Shown piece after piece: positions 18,141-27,869 of a stretch of DNA of 64,000 bases. A program made the position numbers and the translations under genes. Location of the stretch: positions 1-64,000 of the forward strand of contig NZ_CP179203.1 of NCBI RefSeq assembly GCF_051201625.1, in the 5' to 3' direction. The notes beneath the pieces are model-generated. The model made no database searches. It had not been told where the DNA came from and worked only from the letters and a program-made list of their open reading frames with translations. The stretch comes from Shimia sp051201625 (GTDB lineage: Bacteria; Pseudomonadota; Alphaproteobacteria; Rhodobacterales; Rhodobacteraceae). Position 1 is the first letter of the stretch. Each line of letters opens with the position of its first letter.

Positions 18141-18663
18141 CTATCAAGTGGCTTGACACAGTCGGAGCTGCCGCAAAATAGTTCTCAAGACTTCAGTGTG
18201 AACTCCCGACGGAAAAAACTTTTAAGTAATTTAAACATTTGCACTAATTCAGATACAGATTTTTCAAAATACTGGTTTATCAAACGTAAATTTATACTCT
18301 CGAAAGATGCCATATTTCGCAGCGCTTCATATTAATAACTTTTCCCAAATAGAGTCCCAGCAACTCCCGCAGATTTAGTGACCTAGTTCACGTTAAATCA
18401 GGATGTAGCTCTAACAATAGAACCAGCCAGCCATTCTCTTGGCTTTCAGTGACAGAGAAACGGTATACAGTACCAAACAATAACGCTTGGCTTTCAATTC
18501 TGTTTAAAGTAGCTGGTCCATTCGATAAATTGGTCGAAACTACTATCTGTGGCGTGTAATAAAAATTAATCTGTCGCTTGGAATGTTTCGCATTGGACAG
18601 CTTGCGGTTATTCCAAAACCAATATGAAAATGCTTTAAGAAATCCGAAACGGAGCAAAAATAT
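18141..18663. other. Junction spacer between the nir remnant and glmS
   Basis: About 520 bases, A+T-rich between 18180 and 18360. No recognisable insertion sequence or repeat is found at the nir breakpoint. A 72-codon plus-strand frame at 18117-18335 has no family resemblance or ribosome binding site. The last bases contain GGAG (about 18652), the glmS ribosome binding site; the glmS promoter must lie here but cannot be placed. Confidence 0.5.
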
Positions 18664-20484
18664 ATGTGTGGTATTGTAGGTGTACTCGGACGGCATCAGG
18701 CGGCGCCTCTCCTCGTGGAAGGTTTGAAGCGCCTCGAATATCGAGGTTACGATAGCGCGGGTATTGCAACCATTAACGCCGGAACTCTTGACCGGCGCCG
18801 CGCGCTGGGAAAGTTAGTGAACTTATCTGACTTTTTGGTACACAACCCACTCGTCGGCACCTCCGGAATTGGACACACTCGCTGGGCAACGCATGGTGCG
18901 GCAACCATCAATAACGCCCATCCGCACGCCCGGGGTCGGGTGGCAGTCGTGCACAACGGTATTATTGAAAACTATCAGGAACACCGCACCTTTTTGGCCG
19001 ACCATGAGGTCGTGCCAGAATCTGATACCGATACAGAGACCGTTGCAATGCTATGCAACTGGTATCTCGATCAAGGAAATACTCCAAAGCAAGCAGCACT
19101 AGCCACGATTGCGCGCCTCGAGGGGGCCTATGCCCTATGTTTCCTATTTGAGGGTGAAGATGATCTGATCGTAGCCGCGCGGAAAGGAAGCCCCCTCGCC
19201 GTCGGATGGGGTGAAGGCGAAATGTTTGTTGGATCCGATGCCTTGGCATTGGCACCGATGACTGACAAAATTACTTACCTGGAGGAGGGAGACATTGCGT
19301 TTATTACGCGCTCTGGGGCCGATTTTCTCGACGTTAACCAGAAAGAAGTGATCAGAGAGAGTAGAATTGTCAATGTTGAGAACGCTAATATTGATAAGGC
19401 TGGCTACAAACATTTTATGGCTAAGGAAATCGCTGAGCAGGCATCGGTTTTAGGTTCAGCAATCAAATTTTACTTTGATGATCAAAAACGCAGCCATGTC
19501 GTAGACCGTGAGTTGGATTTCACGAAATTTGACCGTGTTGTTATGGTGGCCTGCGGCACGGCATACTATGCTTGTCTTATGGCAAAATACTGGTTCGAAC
19601 AGCTGGCCGAAATGCCAGTAGAAGTAGATATTGCCAGCGAATTTCGCTATCGCGAGCCTCCAGTTTCCAATCGCACGTTAGCTCTTTTCATCTCACAGTC
19701 CGGGGAAACGGCCGACACGCTCGCCGCTCTCCGGTATTGTGCAGGAAAGGCCGGCAAAATTGTCTCTGTGGTAAACGTCCCAGAAAGTTCAATTTCGCGC
19801 GAGAGCGACACGGCCTTTCCAATTCTGGCAGGCCCAGAAATCGGCGTTGCCTCGACCAAGGCTTTTAGCTGCCAGCTGACCGTCTTAGCCACTTTAGCGC
19901 TTGAAGCGGCACGGCAACGCGGCACGATCACTCACAAACAAGTCGAAGTCTATACCAATCAACTGCACCACGTGCCGACACAAGTTGCGGCAGCCATGCA
20001 TGTTGAGGGCGCCGCTCGCGCTGTCAGTTCTCAGCTATCCCAGTACCATAACGCCATTTTCCTTGGGCGCGGGATAATGTTCCCTCTGGCGCTTGAAGGC
20101 GCGCTAAAACTTAAGGAAATCAGTTATATTCACGCCGAAGGCTACGCTAGCGGCGAACTGAAACACGGACCCATAGCACTTATCGACGAAAACATGCCCG
20201 TAGTAGTTCTCGCTCCGCGCGATGCCCTGTTTGAGAAGACCGTGTCAAATATGCAAGAAGTCCTAGCCCGAGGCGGTAAGATTGTGATGATCAGTGATAG
20301 CGACACAATCTCAGAATTCAGAGACGATATTTGGGCATCATTGCCGATGGTAAGCGACACCGGGCCATTTGCCCCTATTGCATACGCTGTGCCGCTTCAG
20401 CTTCTGGCCTATCACACTGCGGTTGAGAAGGGCACCGATGTCGATCAACCTCGCAATTTGGCGAAATCAGTGACTGTGGAATAG
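18664..20484 (+). CDS. glmS: Glutamine-fructose-6-phosphate aminotransferase
   Basis: Makes glucosamine-6-phosphate from fructose-6-phosphate and glutamine, the first step to UDP-GlcNAc for peptidoglycan and lipid A. The 606 residues begin MCGIVGVLG, where Cys2 is the glutaminase nucleophile after Met removal; HTRWATHG and HNGIIENY follow in the amidotransferase domain. Two SIS domains occupy the C-terminal half (ISQSGETADTLAALR near residue 345, and GRGIMFPLALEGALKLKEISYIHAEGY near 462), ending AKSVTVE. GGAG precedes the ATG at normal distance. It fits the sugar-nucleotide theme of manC and ugd downstream. No anomalies. Confidence 0.97.
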   Translation: MCGIVGVLGRHQAAPLLVEGLKRLEYRGYDSAGIATINAGTLDRRRALGKLVNLSDFLVHNPLVGTSGIGHTRWATHGAATINNAHPHARGRVAVVHNGIIENYQEHRTFLADHEVVPESDTDTETVAMLCNWYLDQGNTPKQAALATIARLEGAYALCFLFEGEDDLIVAARKGSPLAVGWGEGEMFVGSDALALAPMTDKITYLEEGDIAFITRSGADFLDVNQKEVIRESRIVNVENANIDKAGYKHFMAKEIAEQASVLGSAIKFYFDDQKRSHVVDRELDFTKFDRVVMVACGTAYYACLMAKYWFEQLAEMPVEVDIASEFRYREPPVSNRTLALFISQSGETADTLAALRYCAGKAGKIVSVVNVPESSISRESDTAFPILAGPEIGVASTKAFSCQLTVLATLALEAARQRGTITHKQVEVYTNQLHHVPTQVAAAMHVEGAARAVSSQLSQYHNAIFLGRGIMFPLALEGALKLKEISYIHAEGYASGELKHGPIALIDENMPVVVLAPRDALFEKTVSNMQEVLARGGKIVMISDSDTISEFRDDIWASLPMVSDTGPFAPIAYAVPLQLLAYHTAVEKGTDVDQPRNLAKSVTVE

Positions 20485-20742
20485 ATGCAAACGACGAACC
20501 TACGATGTCGTCAGTTTAAAACATCGCCTTTATAGTTAGTGAAACTCATACGGCCTGTGTCTGACTGCTATAAGAGAGCGAGAAAATACCTTCGTTTGTT
20601 GTCTGAAAGTCCACAAAAGGTGTATTTGCTCTCTGAAAAACTGTACAGAGTATGTTCAAAAAATAATAAATGGTACATTTCCAAGATATTGCTATGACGT
20701 TACCTGTCCGCTTGGGGCAGGCAAAGATAATTAGGCATTCAA

Positions 20743-22167
20743 ATGATTATACATCCAGTGATTTTATGTGGTGGATCAGGAACGCGTCTTTGGCCGCTAA
20801 GCCGCAAAAGTTATCCAAAACAGTTTTCTGCGATTGCTGGAGATTTATCACTGTTCCAGAGCGCAGTTATCCGACTGAATGATGGCGTATTTGCTGATCC
20901 AGTCGTCCTTACAAACGACGATTTCCGTTTCATCGTCACCGAGCAACTGGAAGGGATAGACCAAACAGCTGCAAAAATTTTGATCGAACCCGACGGCCGC
21001 AACACGGCACCCGCGATATTAGCTGCAGCCCTGTGGCTCCAAAAGTCTGACCCAGAAGCATTGATGTTGGTTGCGCCCTCCGACCACATAATCCCAGATG
21101 CGAAAGCCTTTCGCAACGCAGTCAAAGGTGCTGCAGAAACGGCGAAGGCAGGGCATTTCGTTACGTTCGGCATCACGCCCTCCCGACCAGAAACCGGGTA
21201 CGGCTATCTCGAATTGTCTGAAGAAAGCGACACCCAAACCAATGGCACGAAGAAGTTGTCGCGCTTTGTAGAGAAACCAGACGCGAAACGTGCCGCAGAA
21301 ATGCTTACATCAGGCAAATATCTATGGAATGCTGGTATTTTTCTATTGCCGGTTCGGGTGTTGGTCGATGCTTATAAGACGCACCACCCAAAAATGCATG
21401 ATTATGTAGAACAGGCGTTAAACGGCTCATACGAGGATATGAAATTTACCCGCCTTGCGCCAGAACCTTGGGCAAGCGTTGACCCAATTTCGATCGATTA
21501 TGCGATTATGGAGAAAGCAAAAACCCTTTCTGTGATGCCCTATTCTGGAACGTGGTCTGATCTTGGAAGTTGGGATGCAGTCTGGCGACAAATGGATCAG
21601 GTAGAAAATGGCAATGCCTGTTCAAAGAACACTACTGCTATCGACTGCCACAATACTTTGCTGCGCTCCGAGAGTCCCGGGCAGGAACTAGTTGGAATCG
21701 GGCTGGATGATATTGTAGCGGTCGCCATGCCGGATGCTGTACTAGTCGCCCGAAAATCCGACAGTCAAAAAGTAAGTGATGCCGTCGCCTCAATGAAATC
21801 GAGAGATATCCAGCAGGCGACGAAGTTTCCACGCGATCACAGGCCATGGGGTGGATTTGAAAGCTTAGTCGTCGGCGACAGATTCCAAGTGAAACGTATC
21901 GTCGTAAAGCCTGGGGGTGTTTTGTCATTACAGTCGCACCACCACCGGGCTGAACACTGGATTGTTGTTGCCGGTACAGCAAAAGTTACCGTTGGAACCG
22001 AAGTTCAATTGCTATCTGAAAACCAATCCATCTACGTGCCGCTCGGTACTGTACACAGGCTGGAAAATCCCGGCAAAGTCTCAATGGTCTTAATTGAAGT
22101 TCAAACAGGCAGTTATCTGGGCGAAGATGACATTATTCGTCACGAAGACATTTATTTTCGAAATTGA
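20743..22167 (+). CDS. manC: Mannose-1-phosphate guanylyltransferase / mannose-6-phosphate isomerase
   Basis: Bifunctional enzyme making GDP-mannose from mannose-6-phosphate derivatives, used for polysaccharide and lipopolysaccharide. The N-terminal nucleotidyltransferase domain has GGSGTRLWPLSRKSYPKQF near residue 10 and FVEKPD near 175; the C-terminal cupin isomerase domain has KPGGVLSLQSHHHRAEHW near residue 400. The length of 474 is typical. The ATG is weakly served by a ribosome binding site (GGCATTC region), but the N-terminus fits the family. It is followed by ugd on the same strand with a 170-base gap. Confidence 0.95.
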   Translation: MIIHPVILCGGSGTRLWPLSRKSYPKQFSAIAGDLSLFQSAVIRLNDGVFADPVVLTNDDFRFIVTEQLEGIDQTAAKILIEPDGRNTAPAILAAALWLQKSDPEALMLVAPSDHIIPDAKAFRNAVKGAAETAKAGHFVTFGITPSRPETGYGYLELSEESDTQTNGTKKLSRFVEKPDAKRAAEMLTSGKYLWNAGIFLLPVRVLVDAYKTHHPKMHDYVEQALNGSYEDMKFTRLAPEPWASVDPISIDYAIMEKAKTLSVMPYSGTWSDLGSWDAVWRQMDQVENGNACSKNTTAIDCHNTLLRSESPGQELVGIGLDDIVAVAMPDAVLVARKSDSQKVSDAVASMKSRDIQQATKFPRDHRPWGGFESLVVGDRFQVKRIVVKPGGVLSLQSHHHRAEHWIVVAGTAKVTVGTEVQLLSENQSIYVPLGTVHRLENPGKVSMVLIEVQTGSYLGEDDIIRHEDIYFRN

Positions 22168-22337
22168 TAGCCTGAGAGAGAGTAACGAAATTATTGAGGC
22201 ATCTCCACCTCATGTTAATTGATTGCTATTGTTCTCCTGAACTAAAATGACCTATCACTCGGCGTGGATGAAAAGCTAAAGAACTGGCGTGCGCCATGGC
22301 GCACGTACAGATCACGGGTAACGTTGGGAAACTGAAA

Positions 22338-23642
22338 ATGCGTATAGCAATGATCGGCACAGGCTACGTGGGATTGGTCTCAGGCATTTGCTTTTCTGAT
22401 TTTGGGCATGACGTTGTTTGCGTTGATAAAAACGCAGACAAGATTTTGCAACTCAAAGCAGGGCACGTTCCAATCTATGAACCTGGATTAGAAGGCTTAA
22501 TGCAAAAAAGCGTCAGTGCCGGTCGCTTATCCTTTACAACTGATCTCACCGCCGCAGTTGCCAACGCAGATGCCGTGTTTATCGCAGTGGGGACACCGTC
22601 TCGACGGGGTGATGGACATGCCGACCTGACCTACGTGATGGAAGCCGCATGCGATATTGCCAGAGCAATCACCAAGTATACCGTTGTGGTTACCAAATCG
22701 ACTGTCCCAGTGGGTACAAACCAACAAGTCAAAAAAACGATTTTGCGTGAAAACCCCAAGGCCACATTTGATGTCGCCAGTAACCCTGAGTTCCTGAGGG
22801 AGGGGGCCGCTATCGACGATTTTATGCGTCCAGACAGGGTGGTTGTTGGAGTTGAGAACGACCGCGCATCAGAGGTTATGGCCGAGATTTATAGACCACT
22901 ATATCTTCGCGATTTCCCTGTTTTAACGACAGACCTCGAAAGCGCTGAGATGATTAAGTACGCCGCAAATGCGTTTCTTGCCACCAAGATTACGTTTATA
23001 AACGAAATTGCCGGTATTTGCGAACGGGTCGGGGCCGATGTGAAGGAAGTTTCACGAGGCATTGGACTTGATGGGCGAATTGGCAATAAATTTCTCCATG
23101 CCGGACCAGGCTATGGCGGATCCTGCTTCCCAAAGGATACTGCAGCCCTCGCGCGCATTGGTCAGGAACACGCGTATCCAATGCAGATCACCGAGACCGT
23201 CATGCGGGTGAACGAAGAAGTCAAACACCGCATGGTGAACAAGTTACGCAACGCTTTGGGCGGTAGCTTTAATGGAAATTTAGTAACGGTGCTTGGCGTC
23301 ACTTTTAAGCCAAATACAGACGATATGCGCGACGCCCCCAGCCTAACGATCGTCCCCGCCCTGATTGGTGCCGGCGCCAGTGTTCGGGTTGTCGATCCAC
23401 AGGGGCGCTCAGAAGGCGAAAATCTGCTTCCCGGTGTAAAATGGTTTGATAATCCGTACGATGCAGCCCTTGGCTCGAACTTAATCGTTCTTTTAACCGA
23501 ATGGAATGAGTTCCGAGCTTTGGATTTGGAGAGACTGGCCAAGAACATGGCGACCCCACGCCTCGCAGATCTACGCAATGTTTACTCGGCCAAAGCTGCA
23601 GAACTTTCGGGTTTCGAAACTTATGTTGCTGTTGGCCGTTAA
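22338..23642 (+). CDS. ugd: UDP-glucose 6-dehydrogenase
   Basis: NAD-dependent four-electron oxidation of UDP-glucose to UDP-glucuronate for acidic polysaccharide. The 434 residues start MRIAMIGTGYVGLVSG with the Rossmann motif; SNPEFLREGAAI lies near residue 150 and the catalytic cysteine is in GGSCFPKDT near 260. The ATG at 22338 is preferred over one 14 codons upstream because it matches the family N-terminus. Its product is the substrate of the UDP-glucuronate epimerase at 42514-43533, and its substrate is made by GalU at 41504-42397. Confidence 0.96.
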   Translation: MRIAMIGTGYVGLVSGICFSDFGHDVVCVDKNADKILQLKAGHVPIYEPGLEGLMQKSVSAGRLSFTTDLTAAVANADAVFIAVGTPSRRGDGHADLTYVMEAACDIARAITKYTVVVTKSTVPVGTNQQVKKTILRENPKATFDVASNPEFLREGAAIDDFMRPDRVVVGVENDRASEVMAEIYRPLYLRDFPVLTTDLESAEMIKYAANAFLATKITFINEIAGICERVGADVKEVSRGIGLDGRIGNKFLHAGPGYGGSCFPKDTAALARIGQEHAYPMQITETVMRVNEEVKHRMVNKLRNALGGSFNGNLVTVLGVTFKPNTDDMRDAPSLTIVPALIGAGASVRVVDPQGRSEGENLLPGVKWFDNPYDAALGSNLIVLLTEWNEFRALDLERLAKNMATPRLADLRNVYSAKAAELSGFETYVAVGR

Positions 23643-23901
23643 CCCGATAAGAGCCGAGAATTTAGTTAAATTTTATCTGTACCAGTTCGCCTGATGCAGG
23701 TTTAAACGTCTTAATCACTCTGACTTTAGGTTACAGGGACAGCCGTCATTAGGCCCTCACCCAACCGACTAAGGACTTTTAACTTTTCCAATAGCTGTAA
23801 AAGAAAATATCCACTTAAAAGCGGCTTCCACACAACAAACACAATACGTACACTTTGATGCGTTATGATATTCGTGCAAGCATCCAAGAAAAGTCAAAGG
23901 T

Positions 23902-24783
23902 TCAAACTGAAAACTCAATACGTGCGCCACGAAATTGATTGACCAATGCCCGTCCCGCCCGTGGCGACATCAAACACATTGCCGTAGATAGACCATCCGC
24001 GATTACGGCACGTGGTGCAGATACAGCCACCAATGATTGCTGTGGTGCAATGCCAGCGGGGTGCAGGATATGCTCAAACGCACCCACCTTCATACCTGAA
24101 ACAGCAGACGTGGCCAATGCGCGATCCCGCATTTTCAATCTGTGTAAAACGTGTCCATCTGGACCTGCGACTCCAAGCTCCCAAGATCTCCCATCCGCGT
24201 GATATCCAAGAGCTACAATTTCTCCCATATCCATTAAAACATTGCAAAAGCCTTCATTTAACAACATGTCTGTGATCCGATCAGTGATAAAACCCTGCGC
24301 AATACCATTAAGCGTCAGTGCCATTCCATCAGCTAGAACTACACGCCGCGTATCGAAAGACACTTTGCTCCAGCCCACTTGGTTGCGCTGCGCTTCAGGG
24401 TCCCTTTGTTGAGAAATCGCTTGCCAAAGAGGCTGAATACTTGGGTCAAAAGCACCATCGCTGGCAGTATAAATGCTGTCCGAAAGGCTAAGTACTTCCA
24501 AAAGCTCCGGAGACGGTAAATCTAATAGTTTGTCGCGGTTCAACTGCACCAACTCTGAACCTCGGTACAAACTAAAAACACCTTCAAGCCTCCGCAACTC
24601 CTTCTCAACTCGCTCAAACAGTGGCGCAGCTCGATTTGGCGAAACGCCAGCTAACTTCATGACTGTTGGTGCACCCATTGCCTGTCCGTACCATTTTGCA
24701 GTCTTAAAAGGTTCAGCAGTGGCAGAAAAAGCTACACTGGACGCAGCAATAGTCAGAAAGCGGCGTCTGGTAAAATGTGTCAT
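23902..24783 (-). CDS. nosX: ApbE-family FAD:protein FMN transferase (NosX-type)
   Basis: Exported flavinyltransferase that attaches FMN covalently to threonine residues of respiratory proteins; in nos clusters the target is NosR. The 293 residues begin with a twin-arginine signal (TRRRFLTIAAS). Conserved features include YRGSELVQLNR near residue 73, GAFDPSIQPLW near 110, LNGIAQGFITDRI near 158 and the Mg-site segment NVLMDMGEIVALG near 180. It is coupled to nosL by an ATGA overlap, the usual nosL-nosX order. The NosR partner is not in this window, so its target could be elsewhere in the genome or missing. The family call is strong; the nosX label rests on position. Confidence 0.85.
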   Translation of the reverse strand: MTHFTRRRFLTIAASSVAFSATAEPFKTAKWYGQAMGAPTVMKLAGVSPNRAAPLFERVEKELRRLEGVFSLYRGSELVQLNRDKLLDLPSPELLEVLSLSDSIYTASDGAFDPSIQPLWQAISQQRDPEAQRNQVGWSKVSFDTRRVVLADGMALTLNGIAQGFITDRITDMLLNEGFCNVLMDMGEIVALGYHADGRSWELGVAGPDGHVLHRLKMRDRALATSAVSGMKVGAFEHILHPAGIAPQQSLVAVSAPRAVIADGLSTAMCLMSPRAGRALVNQFRGARIEFSV

Positions 24784-25301
24784 GACGGCGTCTCCAATAT
24801 CAACAAAGTGTCCACCGCTCCAATTGCCGCATGATCCGGAATGGCGTTCAAATTAACCGGCCTGCCTCCCCAACGCAAAGCAAAGGCTTGAGCATCCGAC
24901 ATTTTCGCAAAAGGAACGATTTCAGCTGCCCCCATTCCACCACGAACATTAGCCTCCACAACGAAGGTCGCCTCACTTGCGTCTGTCCAGTTAGAAACTC
25001 CCGGCTTTTCCCAGCTAGCTGCAACTCCCATATCACTCACATAAACCGCCATAATTTCCGCATCTCGTTCAGGACTTTTCAGGTACGCGACCATGTCACG
25101 TACCTGTGCAAAAAATAAAGGTGCAGGGTATCCATCAAGATGAACTTGGCCCTTGGGTCCACCGTGCTCTGACACGGTCATTTGACAAAAAAAGCTCAGT
25201 GCATCCTGACTTAAATCCATAGGCGGCGGTGGAGCCGACGCAATTTCCTCTTTGCAACCAACAAGTGCAAGAGCGCTGAGCAATGTGAATACAAATTTCA
25301 T
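24780..25301 (-). CDS. nosL: Copper lipoprotein NosL
   Basis: Outer-periplasmic Cu(I)-binding lipoprotein that helps load copper centres of nitrous oxide reductase NosZ. The 173 residues start MKFVFTLLSALALVGC, a signal peptide with lipobox LVGC, and contain FFCQMTVSEHGGPKGQVHLDG, where the Cys and Met form the known copper site. The ATG at 25301 overlaps the nosY stop by four bases (ATGA); an upstream in-frame extension of 27 codons runs through nosY and lacks merit. Intact, although NosZ is not encoded here. Confidence 0.9.
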   Translation of the reverse strand: MKFVFTLLSALALVGCKEEIASAPPPPMDLSQDALSFFCQMTVSEHGGPKGQVHLDGYPAPLFFAQVRDMVAYLKSPERDAEIMAVYVSDMGVAASWEKPGVSNWTDASEATFVVEANVRGGMGAAEIVPFAKMSDAQAFALRWGGRPVNLNAIPDHAAIGAVDTLLILETPS

Positions 25302-26119
25302 GGCTCCAACCTCCAGAATGAACTGCGTGCTGCGGCAAATCCCAAAAGGAGCCAGGACAACAAAGACAAAGGAGCAGCCCATACCGGCAAGGCACGCGCA
25401 GCTCCAACCATGCCACTGGTCAGGGCCATGCCGTCAGATCCGGTGATATTCCAAACGCGAAATGCATCGGCAGGATTGGCAACCATAAACCAAGGAAAAA
25501 GTGATTGCGTGAACCACCCACCAGAATCCATTACAACGGCACCCAGCAGCCCTAGGTCGTACAAGACCACAAAAATCAGCCAAAGCCCCGCCGACATACC
25601 TGCCGCTGCTGTGGAAGAACGTGAGAGCGATGAGACGAGGTATCCAAGCGTTAGGAATACGGATCCAAGCAGGATAGACGTCGCAACCAATCTGCCCAAT
25701 GCAAATAGACTTTCCAACCCGACACCCGCCATCCACCAAGCGACGGCCCCAGCGCAACCAAATCCAACAGCCATGGCAATCGTCAGGGCAGCAAGATGCG
25801 CCATAAACTTGCCAAACAAAATTTCGCCACGCCCAGCTGGATAAGTCAGCAACAACCCAAGGCTTCCACGCTCCACTTCACCCGCCACTGCATCAAATGA
25901 AATCATCAGCGCCAGCAACGGAGTGAGATAGACAGACAGTGTCGTCATGGAGGCCACTGAAACCATCAACATGTCTACACCCAAAGATCCCGTTGGTGCG
26001 CTACCGGCAAACGTCAGCGCTAAAGCAAAGAGCACCATTATTAACGTGGCTGTGAGGAGCCAGCGGTTTCTACGCAATACGTGCATTTCGCATTTTGCAA
26101 CAGCTAAAGAACGCATCAT
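25298..26119 (-). CDS. nosY: NosY, membrane subunit of the nos ABC transporter
   Basis: Inner-membrane ABC-2-type permease that pairs with NosF and periplasmic NosD for assembly of the CuZ centre of nitrous oxide reductase. The 273 residues contain six or seven hydrophobic segments and the typical VERGSLGLLLTYPAGRGEILFGK segment near residue 85 (cytoplasmic loop). The start overlaps the nosF stop and the stop overlaps nosL by four bases each, so the operon junctions are intact. Because the ATPase partner nosF has lost its nucleotide-binding P-loop, this permease is probably not energised from this locus. Confidence 0.88.
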   Translation of the reverse strand: MMRSLAVAKCEMHVLRRNRWLLTATLIMVLFALALTFAGSAPTGSLGVDMLMVSVASMTTLSVYLTPLLALMISFDAVAGEVERGSLGLLLTYPAGRGEILFGKFMAHLAALTIAMAVGFGCAGAVAWWMAGVGLESLFALGRLVATSILLGSVFLTLGYLVSSLSRSSTAAAGMSAGLWLIFVVLYDLGLLGAVVMDSGGWFTQSLFPWFMVANPADAFRVWNITGSDGMALTSGMVGAARALPVWAAPLSLLSWLLLGFAAARSSFWRLEP

Positions 26120-26874
26120 TGCAGTCTCTCCTTTGCATAATAACGGTAAAGGTCTTCCAACCTTGGTGGTGTAATATCAAGATCGGCAACAGCTTCACCC
26201 ATCGCTGCGATCTCCCGCAAAAGGGTCATTTTATCCGCTGTCTGAATTTCGATTTCGACCGAGGCACCATTAATGCGCCGACCACCCGTCTGCACTGCTA
26301 TTGCGGCCACATCTCCACGCGCTCGAATGCGTACTCGCGTAGGCAAACCCGCATTTGCAGTCAGAGCGGCAAGTGTGTCATCTGCAACTAAGTACCCTTT
26401 CCGCATTATAGCGATCCGATCAGTACGCGCCTCTACTTCAGTCAGCGCATGACTGGCGATCAAAACCGCCGTACCCTGTGCCGCCAGCTCGTCAATGATC
26501 GTATAAAGTTCCTGTCTTGAAATAGGGTCAAGCCCACTCGTCGGCTCATCTAAAAGTGCCAACTTAGGACGTCCTAGCAGAACCTGCGCTAGACCAAGCC
26601 TTTGCCGCATTCCCTTTGAGTATGTACCGATGCGACGGTGCATCGCGTCACCTAATCCGACCCGTTCCAACAAACCGGTCAAATCAGCTTTCACGTTGGC
26701 TAGTCGCGAAAACATACCAAGTTGCTCGTAACCCGTCAGCGCTGGATGGAATGAAATAGCTTCTGGAAGAAATGCAGTCAAAGAGCGCGCCTGTCTACTT
26801 CCTGGCTTGGAACTGTCCGTCATCAGAGTTTTTGGTTCCAGAGGCCGCGTAAATTCGGCGAGTATCTGACTCAT
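26116..26874 (-). pseudogene. nosF: 5'-truncated nosF (ABC ATPase without Walker A)
   Basis: The frame encodes the last three quarters of a NosF ATPase: FLPEAISFHPALTGYEQL (Q-loop region), the ABC signature in YSKGMRQRLGLAQ and Walker B LALLDEPTSGLD are present. The strand and P-loop that normally precede TRP near residue 50 are missing, because the sequence changes into the insertion element at about 26873. The apparent ATG at 26874 is supplied by the element end. Without Walker A it cannot bind ATP normally. The downstream junctions with nosY are normal. It marks the point where the 5' part of nosF, and presumably nosD, nosZ and nosR, left this locus. Confidence 0.85.
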
Positions 26875-26887
26875 CTGGTTGATAGTA
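26874..26887. repeat. Inverted repeat, nos-side end of the IS
   Basis: TCTGGTTGATAGTA, matching 11 of 14 bases with the inverted copy at 28259-28272. It ends one base before the orfB stop codon. Confidence 0.6.
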
Positions 26888-27869
26888 TTATGCGGCGAGT
26901 TTGCGATGTTGCAAGCGCCGGTGTGCGAGTGTCTTTCGTTTGATCCTTTCTCTTTTGTTAATAATGGCTTGAGCGCGACCGAAGTAAACGTCTGACGGTG
27001 TGACGTTGTTAAGACTCTCGTGGTATCGCTGATGATTGTAGTGATCGACGAAGGCTTCGATCTGCGCTTCGAGATCGCCGGGCAAGAAGTAGTTTTCCAG
27101 CAGGATGCGGTTTTTCAGGGTTTGATGCCACCTGTCAATCTTGCCCTGTGTCTGGGGATGATACGGCGCACCGCGTGAGTGCTTCATTCCCTTGTCCTGC
27201 AACCATTTTGCCAAGTCGCCAGAGACGTAACTGGAGCCGTTGTCACTGAGTAGACGTGGCTTATGAATGACGTGAACCTGGTCGCAGCCTGACGCCTGCA
27301 AAGCCAAATCCAGCGTGTCTGTCACATCTTCAGCCTTCATGGTGGTGCAGAGCTTCCACGAGATGATGTAACGGCTGTAGTCGTCCAGGATCGTGCTGAG
27401 ATAAAACCAGCCCCAGCCCAGAACCTTTAGGTAGGTGAAGTCAGTTTGCCAAAGCTGGTTTATTGCCGTGGTCTTGTCTTTAAACTCGCTGGCGGCTTTG
27501 ATCACAATGAAAGCCGGGCTGGTGATCAGATCATGCGCTTTCAGTACGCGGTAAACCGAAGCCTCTGATACAAAGTAGCTTTCTGTATCCGTGAAGGTCA
27601 CAGCGAGTTCCCGTGGCGAAAGCTCTGTTTCCTTCAAAGCCAGCTTGACGACTTTGCGCCGAACGTCGTCCGGGATGCGGTTCCAAACGTGCTTTTGGCT
27701 TGGGAGATTGATCTCTTAACCCAGCTTCGCCGCGCTGCTGATACCGGTGATACCACCGGTAAAAGGTCGTGCGCGGGATGCCGAGCTTGGCCAGCGTCTG
27801 TCTCGCTGACAAATGAGAGCCCTCCACCAGCCGGATGATCTCCAGCTTCTCAGATGCGGGATACCTCAT
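26888..27869 (-). pseudogene. IS transposase orfB, frameshifted
   Basis: Integrase-type transposase in two frames. The first part begins MRYPASEKLEIIRLVEG and continues to SPKPK, then the frame shifts by one base near 27690-27700 inside CCAAAAGCAC; the other frame resumes with HVWNRIPDDVRRK and KETELSPRELA and runs to the end. The first two catalytic aspartates are in QTDFTYLK and LSDNGSSY; the third acidic position reads GKIDRWHQTLKNR where IS3-type enzymes have Glu. A frameshift inside orfB, not at the orfA/orfB junction, and the Glu-to-Asp change both suggest loss of function. orfB starts at an ATGA overlap with orfA. Confidence 0.85.

Noticed and set aside
18117..18335. 72-codon plus-strand frame upstream of glmS
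   Set aside because: No ribosome binding site, low-complexity composition and overlap with the nir stump.
18388..18696. 102-codon minus-strand frame overlapping the glmS start
   Set aside because: It covers the glmS promoter and start on the opposite strand and resembles nothing known.
20485..20742. A glmS-linked riboswitch or glmU in the spacer after glmS
   Set aside because: The glmS ribozyme is restricted to Gram-positive bacteria and no structure or gene was seen.
25135..25416. Cysteine- and tryptophan-rich frame overlapping nosL and nosY
   Set aside because: It is a shadow of the real nos frames; junction overlaps of nosY and nosL are exact.
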